From Antribacter soli (lineage in GTDB: Bacteria > Actinomycetota > Actinomycetes > Actinomycetales > Cellulomonadaceae), in contig NZ_JAKGSG010000049.1 in NCBI RefSeq assembly GCF_021568775.1, positions 1 through 39,429 of the forward strand: DNA of 39,429 nucleotides. The letters run 5' to 3'. A model generated the notes under the pieces. The model ran no database searches. It saw nothing but the letters and a program-made list of their open reading frames with translations, and was not told the origin of the DNA. Shown piece after piece: positions 31,643-39,429 of this stretch (the stretch's first letter is position 1; every line of letters starts with the position of its first letter). The translations under genes were made by a program, and so were the position numbers.

Positions 31643-32829
31643 CCGTCGCTCATCTTCCGCAGGGCAAGGGGCAGGTCACCGAGCCGGCCGAGCGTCATGA
31701 CGCTCAGGTCACCGATGGTGTGCCGGCTCAGCGACGCACCCGGGACGCACTGGACGGCCATCACCTGCACGCCCGCGGGCAGGCGGGCGGAGGCGGCACG
31801 CAGGTCGGCAGGCGTCACGCGCGAGCCGACGACGAACGCGATGACGGAGGCGTCGGTGACGGTGGCGCCGGCCACCCGCGCGAGCTCGACGAGGCGGCCG
31901 CGGCTGGGCTTCAGCTCGAGCCGGGACAGGTCGTCGAGCAGTCGCGTGCGGTTGTCGCCCCGCACGAAGCCCGCGTTGACGAGCACCGTCACGCCGCGGT
32001 CCTCCTTGATGGCCTGCAGGCCGAGCGAGCCGCACACGCTGACGGCGAGCTCGAACTCGTCGTCGTGCGCGTAGTCGTCCGCGCGCGTCGACAACAGGAC
32101 CGCGAGGTGCGAGCGGCGCGTCTCCTCGAACTGGCGGACCATGAGCTGGCCGGTGCGCGCCGTCGTCTTCCAGTGGATGTGCCGCCGGTCGTCGCCGGGG
32201 ACGTAGTCGCGCAGGGCGTGGAACGAGACGTCGGAGTTCGAGATGTCCGTGGTGACGCGGCCCTCGAGGTCCTTGAGGAAGCCCGTCGACGAGCCCGCGA
32301 GGTTCTTCACGCGGGGGTGCACGAACAGCTCTTCCGCCTGCGTCCACGTCATCTCGCGGCGCAGCAGGCCGAGCGGGTCGGCCCGGACCGACTTGACCGG
32401 GCCGACGCTGATCACGCTCCGGCGGCGCGTGGGGATCGTGAAGATCTCCTCGTGCGTGGCGCCGGAGCGCAGGCGCGGCACGGGGAACGCGGCGGTGCCC
32501 GTGCCGACGGGCAGCTCCATCACCGAGGGCAGCAGCGCCCGGCCGGACGCGTTGCGCACGTCGAGCCGGCCGACGGCGCGGTCGCCGACGGTGACCCGGT
32601 GCTGGGCGAGGTCCAGCACCACGTCGTAGCGGAACCGCCCGAGCACGAACGCCGTCGCGGCCAGCAGCGTGACCGTGAGCAGGACCGCTGCTATCAGCAC
32701 CTCCAGCCACGAGAGCACGAAGCCCGCCACCCATGCCGCCACCGCGGCGGCGAGCACCGCGAGGCCGAACCCGCTGAACGTGTCGGTCACGGGCTTCAGG
32801 GCCCGGATGCCCCCCTGCGCCCACCTCAT
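31639..32829 (-). CDS. DUF58 domain protein
   Basis: A 396-aa protein with an N-terminal hydrophobic pair (about 20-62) and a cytosolic or envelope-exposed DUF58 domain. The family signature is complete: FHALRDYVPGDDRRHIHWK (203-221) followed by TTARTGQLMVRQFEE. The vWA-like part follows. DUF58 proteins nearly always accompany MoxR ATPases and transglutaminase-like membrane proteins, as here, and are thought to act with them in assembly or maturation of envelope complexes. ATGA overlaps on both sides. The ATG at 32829 is fixed by the overlap with moxR; the longer open frame upstream is not used. Confidence 0.93.
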   Translation of the reverse strand: MRWAQGGIRALKPVTDTFSGFGLAVLAAAVAAWVAGFVLSWLEVLIAAVLLTVTLLAATAFVLGRFRYDVVLDLAQHRVTVGDRAVGRLDVRNASGRALLPSVMELPVGTGTAAFPVPRLRSGATHEEIFTIPTRRRSVISVGPVKSVRADPLGLLRREMTWTQAEELFVHPRVKNLAGSSTGFLKDLEGRVTTDISNSDVSFHALRDYVPGDDRRHIHWKTTARTGQLMVRQFEETRRSHLAVLLSTRADDYAHDDEFELAVSVCGSLGLQAIKEDRGVTVLVNAGFVRGDNRTRLLDDLSRLELKPSRGRLVELARVAGATVTDASVIAFVVGSRVTPADLRAASARLPAGVQVMAVQCVPGASLSRHTIGDLSVMTLGRLGDLPLALRKMSDG

Positions 32830-33800
32830 GCCGAGCGACGCTCCTGCGGCGCGGCGACGTCGGAGAGGATGCGGGAGAGCACGACGTCGGACTGGGCGCC
32901 CGCGAACTCCGCCTCCGGGTCGAGCACGAAGCGGTGGCCCCACACCGGGTGCGCGAGCTCCTTCACGTCGTCCGGCAGCACGTAGTTGCGGCCGTGGGCG
33001 GCCGCCCACACCTTCGTCGCGCGCACCAGTGCCAGGGCCCCACGGACCGAGACGCCGATCCGCACCTCGGGCGCGTTACGGGTCTCCTCCGTCAGCCGGG
33101 ACACGTACTCCAGCACCGCCGTGTCCGTGTGGACCATCGCGGCCAGCTCGGCCATCTCCGTGACGGCCCGCGTCGTGATGAGCGGGGTGAGGCCCTTGGA
33201 CCGGTCACGCACCGCCGAGCCCGAGAGGATCTCCACCGTGGACGCGTGGTCCGGGTAGCCGACGGACGTCTTCATGAGGAAGCGGTCCAGCTGCGCCTCC
33301 GGCAGGCGGTACGTACCGGCCTGCTCGATGGGGTTCTGGGTCGCGATCACCATGAACGGGCGGCCGGCCTCGTGCGCCACGCCGTCGACCGTGATCCGCG
33401 CCTCCTCCATGACCTCCAGGAGGGCCGACTGCGTCTTCGGCGAGGCACGGTTGATCTCGTCCGCGAGCACGATCGACGCGAAGACCGGGCCGGGGTGGAA
33501 GTCGAACTTGCCCGTCTTCTGGTCGTAGATCGTCACGCCCGTCACGTCGGACGGCAGCAGGTCCGGCGTGAACTGGATGCGGCTCTGCGTGCCCTGCACC
33601 GAGGCCGCGATCGCCCGGGCGAGCGACGTCTTGCCGGTGCCCGGGGCGTCCTCCAGGAGGAGGTGGCCCTCGGCGAGCATGCAGGTCAGCGCCAGGCGCA
33701 CGACGTGTGCCTTGCCCAGCACGGCCTGGCCGATGTTGCCGACGAGCCGGTCGAAGGTCTGGGCGAACCAGGCCGCCTGCTCGGGGGTCATCGTGGTCAT
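32826..33800 (-). CDS. MoxR-family AAA+ ATPase
   Basis: A 324-aa AAA+ chaperone-like ATPase. Walker A is DAPGTGKT (51-58), Walker B is IVLADEINRA (110-119), sensor 1 lies in FMVIATQNPIEQAGTYRLPEAQLDRF, and a lid domain follows with RATKVWAAAHGRNYVLPDDV. It presumably remodels the adjacent DUF58/transglutaminase-like pair or the large surface protein. The ATG at 33800 has GAGGAAG about 8 bases upstream, and a second ATG three codons later is possible. The gene starts 37 bases after the surface-protein stop and is head of a chain of overlapping genes. Confidence 0.94.
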   Translation of the reverse strand: MTTMTPEQAAWFAQTFDRLVGNIGQAVLGKAHVVRLALTCMLAEGHLLLEDAPGTGKTSLARAIAASVQGTQSRIQFTPDLLPSDVTGVTIYDQKTGKFDFHPGPVFASIVLADEINRASPKTQSALLEVMEEARITVDGVAHEAGRPFMVIATQNPIEQAGTYRLPEAQLDRFLMKTSVGYPDHASTVEILSGSAVRDRSKGLTPLITTRAVTEMAELAAMVHTDTAVLEYVSRLTEETRNAPEVRIGVSVRGALALVRATKVWAAAHGRNYVLPDDVKELAHPVWGHRFVLDPEAEFAGAQSDVVLSRILSDVAAPQERRSA

Positions 33801-33837
33801 GTCTAGTCTTCCTCGCTTGTCGTTCGTGCCATGGGAG

Positions 33838-36800
33838 TCACCAGGTGCGCGCGTTGGACTCGTAGTAGCGGACGCCGTCGATCACGACACCGACCTCCGT
33901 CCCGGGGTAGCCGTAGTAGCAGTTGAGCTGGACCGTGCCGTTCGCGGGCAGGTTGTACGTGCGGCTGTGACCGGAGTACACGATGTTGTGCCAGCCCGAG
34001 GTGCTCGCGTTGGTGCCGGACCAGCACTCGACGCTGTGGTTTCCGGCGGAGAAGTCGGAGGTGGTCACCCGGTAGTAGGCGCACGACGGGTCGCTGCACC
34101 CGGGCTGGCCCACGGCGCTGTCGCCGCGCGTCACCCAGGCCCGAGGCTGGGGGGCGGGGTCGGTGCTGCCGGTGTCGCTGCCCCAGCTACCGCAGCCCGC
34201 CGCGTTGCACGCACGGGCGCGCAGCGTGAACGTCTGGTCGTAGCCCGCCGGCACCCCGACGTCGAACGGCCAGGAGTTCGACGACCCGTTGCCGCTCGTA
34301 CCCCGCGTGAACTCCCACTCGATCCTCGTGACCGCGTTGCCGCCGTCGTCGCCCGGCCCGCGCATCGTGAAGTGCCCGTCCGTCGCGCTGTCCTTGACCC
34401 AGGTCACGCCAGGCACGCCCGGGGTCGTGTAGGGGTACAGCTCGTTGGACGCGCCCGACGCGGCGGAGCACGTGTACTGGTTGCACGCGCGCACCCGGAA
34501 CGTGTACCTGGTGCCGTAGGTCATCGTGTACGTGGCCGGCGAGCTCGCGTTCCCCCAGGCGCCGCCGTTGACGCTCATCTGGTAGTACCCGCCGGGACCC
34601 CGGAAGGTCGCGACCGGGCTCCACGTCACCGTCGCCGTGCGGTCCGCCGCATTGGTGTGCGCAGCCCTCGGTGCGCCCGGCGTGTCCGGTGTGCCGTAGG
34701 GCACGACGGCGTTCGACTGGCCGCTGGCCGGGGAGTCACCTGCCTTGTTGTGCGCCACCACGGTGAACGTGTAAGAGGCGTTTGTATCGAGGTTCTGAAT
34801 CACCTGCGATGTGCCCGAAATGTTTGTCACCGAGTCGACCTTTGACCCGTTCTTCAACACGTCAAGGTTGTAATAGTGAACGGCGTCACCGTTGTTCGCA
34901 GGGGTGGTCCACCGGACGGTGATCTGACCACCGGAGTCCAGAGCGGTCGGAGTACGCTCCGCCGTCGGCGCTGCCGGCTGCGCGGGCGGGCCGGCGGGCG
35001 TCTCCGGAGCGGAGGGCACCGACCAGTCCGACGGGTCTGGCGCTCGATTCACGGCCTGCACCCGCACCGTGTAGGCGGTGCCGTTGCGCAGGCCCTGCCA
35101 CACGACCTGGTTCCCGGCGACGCACGTCTTCTCGATGCGCCCGTCCACCGGGGCGGGCGAGATCTCCAGGTTCACGCACTCGATCGGCGACCGGTCCGTG
35201 TACGTCTTGTTCACCCAGGTGACGGTCAGCGACTGGTCGCCGAAGGTCAGCGTCGGTGGCTGCGGCTGGTCCGGCTTCGCATCCGGGCGAACCTCGTCCG
35301 ACGGCGGGGAGGCAGGGCCTTCGTCCACCTCGTTCGTCGCTGAGACGGTGAACGTGTAGACCACGTCGTTCGTCAGGCCGTCCAGCGTGCAGGTCGTGGT
35401 GGCGCACTCCTTGCTGTAGCCGTTGTTCGACCGGACCGTGTAGCCGGTGATCTCCGCGCCGTTGTTGTTCGGCGGGTCCCAGCTCAGGACGACGGTGTGC
35501 GACCGGACCTCCTCGACGCGCGGCTTCGCCGGCGCCTCCGGCTTCCCGAGCACGGTCACCTGGATGCGGCCGTCGACCTCGCGGTCGGGGTCCTTCGTCG
35601 CGTCCTGCACCCGGTAGCGCACGACCATCACGCCCACGAAGCTGTCGGCGGGGGTGATCGACACCTGGTCACCCGAGTATTCGGCCGTGCCGCTGCCGGT
35701 CTCGATGATCGGCTTCCCGCCGGTCAGCTCGAGCGGCGTCTCGGGGAACGGGTTCGAGTCGTTGGCCGTCACGTCGACCCGGGTCTCCTCGCCCTGGTGG
35801 GCGCCGTCGACCACGTCGTCGTTCGCCCGGGCCAGGGGTCGTGTGGACCCGACGACGGTGAGCGTGATCGTCCCCGAGACCGGCGGGTTCTCGTCGTCGG
35901 TGACCGTGAACGGCAGCTCCACCGTCGTGCCCTTGGGCACGTCGGCGTTCGCCTGCGCGTCCAGGCGCGTGCCCTCCAGCGAGGTCGTGACACCCTCGGC
36001 GCCGCCCGTGACCTGGAACTTCAACGGGTCCTGCTCCGGGTCGGTGACGAACCGGGAGAGGTCCACGGCGGACTCCTCGCCGGCGGCCACCTCGAGCGTT
36101 GGGGTGCCGACGATGGCAGGCGGCATGTTCTCCGCCGGCACGACGTTGATCGGCAGGGTCAGGACGCTGGTGCGGGCCTCCCCGTCGTCCGGTCCCGAGC
36201 CGTCCGTCACCTCGAAGCTGACGGACGCCGCGCCCGCGTAGTCCTCGCGCGAGGTGTAGACGATCGTGGTGGGGCCTGTGACCTGGTGGTCGCCCTCCGT
36301 CGCCTTCACCTCGGACTCCTCGGTGAGGCGTGGCGTACGGCCCTCGGCCACCACCACGTACTGGGTGATGTCGATGTCGAGCGGCTGCCCGCTGATCGCG
36401 TCGAGCGGCTGCAGGTCGGGGCGCAGGTGGGGCCCCATGCGTGACGGGTCGCCCGGCACGCGCACGAACGCCGTCGCCTCGAGGCCGTCGATGTCCGTGA
36501 CCGTGTACTCGACGATCTGCGGCTCGTCCGTCAGGGCGACGGTCACCTCGCCGTCCTCGGTCACCGAGGCGTTGCCCGGCTCGACCGCAAGCTCGAGGTC
36601 CGCGGGGACGCCGTCGGGGTCCGAGTCGTTGCGCAGCACGTCGACGGTGACCGAGCCGGTCTCGATGTCGTCGAGCGACACGATGTCGTCGCGGGCCACG
36701 GGGCGCAGCAGTGGTGCGTCCGCGGCCACGTCGACCGTGATGGCGCCGGTCCCCCGGGCGGAGAACGCGTCCTGGATGCCGTAGTAGAAGGAGTACGAGC

Positions 36801-39429
36801 CCTCGTCGCCGGGCGCCGTGACGACCACGCGGTCGTCCGCGACCTGGGCGTCCATGGTGTTCTCACCCTCGAAGGAGTTCTCAAGCAGGCCGATCTGGTC
36901 GCCGTCGGGGTCGGAGTCGTTGGCGAGCGCGTCGATCGCGACCGTGCGGCCGGGCCGGACCAGCGTCTGGTCGTCCATGGTCACCGGCGACTGGTTCACG
37001 TCCGGCGGCACCGCGATGCCCACGCGCACGGTGCCCTCCGCGATCGCGCCGCGGGTGTCGACGGCGGTGTAGGTGAACGAGTCGGAGCCCGACGCACTGG
37101 CGGACGCCGTGTAGTCCAGGTAGCCCTCGTCGATCCGCACGGTCCCCTTCGTGGGCGCGGACGAGATCGAGCCGAGCATGACGTAGTCGCCGTCGGGGTC
37201 GGCGCCCTCCAACGGCAGCGTGATGCGCACGGTGCCGCCGGTCAGGACCCGGGCGTCGACGTCGGGCAGCTGCGGCGCCGCGTTCTCCTTCCCGTCGACC
37301 ACGCGGATCGTCACCTGGGCGGAGTCCTTCTGGCCGTTCGGGTCGGCGACCTCGTAGACGGCGTACGCCGTGCCCGCCGTCCGGCCGGCGCGGAACCGGA
37401 CCGCGTCCTCGGAGACGAAGGCCTCGCCGACGACGGCGTCCGGCGACTCGACGAGCTCGTCGTCGAGGGTCAGCTCCAGGCCGTCCGGGTGGCTGTCGTT
37501 CTTCAGCACGGGGATCGTCACGACGTCACCGACGTGCACCGTCACCTCGTCGGGCGCTGCCTCCGGCGGCCGCAGCTTGCTGGCCGGCTGGATGGGGATG
37601 ATGCGCACCTGGCCGACGGCGTTCTGCGCGCCGTTGGAGACCGTGTACTCGATCGTCACCGGACCGTTCAGGTGCTGCACCTCGGTGACCCGCAGCACCT
37701 GGTGGGCGAGGACGGCGACGTTCACGCCCGAGCCCTCCGGCACCTGCACCGAGCGTACGACCAGCACGCCGCCCGCCGGGTCGGTGTCGTTGGCGAGCAC
37801 GTCCACCAGGGCCGACCCACCGGTAGGCAGGAGCACCTGGTCGGACACCGCGACGGGCGGGCCTGCCTCGTCCGGCGGCACCAGGACGTCGACCCGGACG
37901 AGGCCCATCGTCGCGTTCGGGCCGTCGCTGACCGTGTAGGTGATGTCGTAGCTGCCCGGGCTGTCGCTCACGAAGCGGAAGGAGCCCGCGGGGTAGTTCG
38001 CCGTGATGACGGCCCCCGCCGCCTCGGACACGTTGACGAGCCGCAGGCTGTCGCCGTTCGGGTCGCGGTCGTTGCGCAGCGGGGTCACGGTCACCGGCTG
38101 GTCGGCCAGGACGACGACGTGGTCGGAGACCGCGATCGGGGGCTCCTGCGTGGCGACGACGTCGACCAGGAGCCTGCCCTCGGCCACCGCGCCGAGACCG
38201 TCGGCGACGGAGAGGGTCACGATCTTCCGGCCGGTCGTGCTGCCACCGTCGCGGAACTCGACCGTGCCGTCGGCCCGGGACCGGACCTCGTCCCCGGCGA
38301 TGCTCGCGGCGGCCGACTGGAGGATCAGGTCGTCGCCGTCGGGGTCGCGGAAATAGGGCAGAAGCCTGATCGACGCGACGCCGCCCTGCGCCACCTTGAG
38401 GACGGGCTCGCCCGTCTGGGCAGGCGGCTCGTTCTCCGTCAGCGGGACCACCTTCAGGTTGACGGTGGCGTCGGCCGTGCCGCCGCGCCCGTCCGCCACG
38501 GTGTAGGTGAACGACGTGCCGCCGCTCGCGTTCGCCGGGACCACGGCCTGCAAGGCCGCTCCGCCGAGGACCTGGTTCACGCCGATCTCGCCCTCGGGCG
38601 CCTGTTCGACCGACGCCGTCATGACGTCACCGTCTGGGTCGACGTCGTTCGACAGCACGTTGAGAATCGTGGTGCGGCCGGGGCGCACGCCCACCTCGTC
38701 GTCCGCGGGCTGCGGCGGCCGGTTAGGCAGCTGCCGGTCAGCGATGAACTGGTCCACCTGCTCCGGCGTCGTCTCCTCGGACTCCTGCTTCTCGCCCTCG
38801 GCGTCCTCGGGGATCTTGAGGTCCCAGTCGTCGACCTTCTCGTACTCGTCCGACGCCATCCACAGCGTGCCCGCGGCCAGGTCGTTGAGCACGATGACGT
38901 TGCGGTTCACGCGGTACGCCAGCACGCTGCTCGCGTCCACGCCCTCGAGCCGCTTGTTGACGTCGTTGTCGGTGCCCTCGCAGTCGCGCACGATCTGCGC
39001 CGTGCTCGACCACACGCCGTAGGTGCAGCCGCCGAGCTGGACGGGCTGAGCCGGGGACCCCTCGGCCCGCCGGACCTCAGCCGTTCCGCCGGAGAGCGGC
39101 TGGCGGACCAGGCCGGTCGTCGTGGCGATCACCACGACGTCGGAGTCCGCGGAGGGCTGCTGGAGGCGCGCCTCGGCGCCGTCGGCGACCTCGACCGTGT
39201 CGCCGCCCGGCAGCCTGAGCGACGACGTGGTGCGGTCGAGCACGACGGCGTCCTCACCGACCGAGCTGACCTCGACCTCGTCCTGCTTGCCGACGCCGAG
39301 GGACTCCTCCTTCACGTCGTCGGCCGCCGCGCCCCTGTCGGTCGTCTCGACGCGGTACAGCTTTGCGTCACCCGGCACCGCGAGGAGCACCGTGCCGCCG
39401 CGGGTCACCGCGAGCGAGCCGTCCTTGCC
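33838..39429 (-). CDS. Giant cadherin/Ig-like and FN3 repeat surface protein (5' end outside window)
   Basis: The C-terminal 1863 residues of a gene whose 5' part lies beyond the window edge; no start or upstream stop is visible. The first ~235 residues are beta-rich and end in an acidic spacer. About eleven cadherin/Ig-like modules follow (roughly 38735 down to 35550), marked by NDxDPDGD-type calcium-ligand motifs such as NDVDPDGD, NDRDPNGD and NDSDPDGD. Five FN3 domains (about 35545 to 34140) follow, then a Cys-containing cap ending in YYESNARTW. No LPXTG or C-terminal TM is seen, so anchoring must be at the N-terminus or by another route. It corresponds to fn3 of the Bifidobacterium PFNA cluster, but much longer. 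Confidence 0.9.
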   Translation of the reverse strand, partial: GKDGSLAVTRGGTVLLAVPGDAKLYRVETTDRGAAADDVKEESLGVGKQDEVEVSSVGEDAVVLDRTTSSLRLPGGDTVEVADGAEARLQQPSADSDVVVIATTTGLVRQPLSGGTAEVRRAEGSPAQPVQLGGCTYGVWSSTAQIVRDCEGTDNDVNKRLEGVDASSVLAYRVNRNVIVLNDLAAGTLWMASDEYEKVDDWDLKIPEDAEGEKQESEETTPEQVDQFIADRQLPNRPPQPADDEVGVRPGRTTILNVLSNDVDPDGDVMTASVEQAPEGEIGVNQVLGGAALQAVVPANASGGTSFTYTVADGRGGTADATVNLKVVPLTENEPPAQTGEPVLKVAQGGVASIRLLPYFRDPDGDDLILQSAAASIAGDEVRSRADGTVEFRDGGSTTGRKIVTLSVADGLGAVAEGRLLVDVVATQEPPIAVSDHVVVLADQPVTVTPLRNDRDPNGDSLRLVNVSEAAGAVITANYPAGSFRFVSDSPGSYDITYTVSDGPNATMGLVRVDVLVPPDEAGPPVAVSDQVLLPTGGSALVDVLANDTDPAGGVLVVRSVQVPEGSGVNVAVLAHQVLRVTEVQHLNGPVTIEYTVSNGAQNAVGQVRIIPIQPASKLRPPEAAPDEVTVHVGDVVTIPVLKNDSHPDGLELTLDDELVESPDAVVGEAFVSEDAVRFRAGRTAGTAYAVYEVADPNGQKDSAQVTIRVVDGKENAAPQLPDVDARVLTGGTVRITLPLEGADPDGDYVMLGSISSAPTKGTVRIDEGYLDYTASASASGSDSFTYTAVDTRGAIAEGTVRVGIAVPPDVNQSPVTMDDQTLVRPGRTVAIDALANDSDPDGDQIGLLENSFEGENTMDAQVADDRVVVTAPGDEGSYSFYYGIQDAFSARGTGAITVDVAADAPLLRPVARDDIVSLDDIETGSVTVDVLRNDSDPDGVPADLELAVEPGNASVTEDGEVTVALTDEPQIVEYTVTDIDGLEATAFVRVPGDPSRMGPHLRPDLQPLDAISGQPLDIDITQYVVVAEGRTPRLTEESEVKATEGDHQVTGPTTIVYTSREDYAGAASVSFEVTDGSGPDDGEARTSVLTLPINVVPAENMPPAIVGTPTLEVAAGEESAVDLSRFVTDPEQDPLKFQVTGGAEGVTTSLEGTRLDAQANADVPKGTTVELPFTVTDDENPPVSGTITLTVVGSTRPLARANDDVVDGAHQGEETRVDVTANDSNPFPETPLELTGGKPIIETGSGTAEYSGDQVSITPADSFVGVMVVRYRVQDATKDPDREVDGRIQVTVLGKPEAPAKPRVEEVRSHTVVLSWDPPNNNGAEITGYTVRSNNGYSKECATTTCTLDGLTNDVVYTFTVSATNEVDEGPASPPSDEVRPDAKPDQPQPPTLTFGDQSLTVTWVNKTYTDRSPIECVNLEISPAPVDGRIEKTCVAGNQVVWQGLRNGTAYTVRVQAVNRAPDPSDWSVPSAPETPAGPPAQPAAPTAERTPTALDSGGQITVRWTTPANNGDAVHYYNLDVLKNGSKVDSVTNISGTSQVIQNLDTNASYTFTVVAHNKAGDSPASGQSNAVVPYGTPDTPGAPRAAHTNAADRTATVTWSPVATFRGPGGYYQMSVNGGAWGNASSPATYTMTYGTRYTFRVRACNQYTCSAASGASNELYPYTTPGVPGVTWVKDSATDGHFTMRGPGDDGGNAVTRIEWEFTRGTSGNGSSNSWPFDVGVPAGYDQTFTLRARACNAAGCGSWGSDTGSTDPAPQPRAWVTRGDSAVGQPGCSDPSCAYYRVTTSDFSAGNHSVECWSGTNASTSGWHNIVYSGHSRTYNLPANGTVQLNCYYGYPGTEVGVVIDGVRYYESNARTW

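Noticed and set aside
29414-32074. 886-codon open frame on the plus strand
   Set aside because: Antisense shadow of the transglutaminase-fold and DUF58 genes; no start signal or recognisable domain.

Overview
The window is high-GC DNA from an actinobacterium. The evidence is near-exclusive G/C third codon positions, frequent GTG starts, GC-rich hairpin terminators without U-tracts, an FprA-type adrenodoxin-reductase-like flavoprotein, a monoderm-style Tad locus and a WXG100/EccC locus. The gene content fits Micrococcales, perhaps the Cellulomonadaceae/Promicromonosporaceae side, but this is inferred from gene content only. Every gene except the RarD-like exporter lies on the minus strand, so most of the window reads from high to low coordinates.

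Region 1 (1-3.5 kb) starts with a suspicious G/C homopolymer block. It then holds a tRNA-Tyr with its terminator, a RarD-like EamA transporter (+), a Cof-type HAD hydrolase translationally coupled to YajQ, and a TetR regulator. Region 2 (3.56-10.95 kb) is a complete monoderm Tad/Flp pilus locus. In transcription order it runs flp pilin, tadE, a TadG-like protein, rcpC/cpaB, tadZ, tadA, tadB, tadC and tadV prepilin peptidase. A promoter precedes flp, and a strong hairpin after flp probably lets the pilin outnumber the machinery. Region 3 (11-13.6 kb) holds htpX under a probable ECF-sigma (SigE/SigH/SigR type) promoter and fprA with a possible iron box overlapping its promoter.

Region 4 (13.8-39.4 kb) is the interesting part: one co-oriented locus joining two themes. 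Upstream (33.8 kb to the window edge) is the C-terminal 1863 residues of a giant surface protein with about eleven cadherin/Ig-like repeats and five FN3 domains. It is followed by a chain of ATGA-coupled genes: MoxR ATPase, DUF58, a TgpA-like transglutaminase-fold membrane protein lacking every cysteine, an RDD/FHA/zinc-ribbon membrane protein, a PP2C phosphatase and an FHA/zinc-ribbon protein, then a transmembrane Ser/Thr kinase. This set matches the cluster called PFNA in Bifidobacterium (kinase, FN3 protein, AAA ATPase, DUF58, transglutaminase, PrpC). It runs directly into an FHA-HTH regulator, a 1493-residue EccC/EssC-type motor (ubiquitin-like + FHA + 2 TM + 3 FtsK ATPase modules), a 95-aa WXG100 protein, a 318-aa WXG protein with a hydrophobic C-terminal half, and small proteins of unknown function.

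The working model is a WXG100 export system whose motor, scaffold and regulator are read through phosphothreonine/FHA contacts set by the local kinase and phosphatase. No EccB, EccD, EccE or MycP, and no EsaA/EssA/EssB, is seen in the window. The 5' end of the surface-protein gene and anything upstream of it lie outside.
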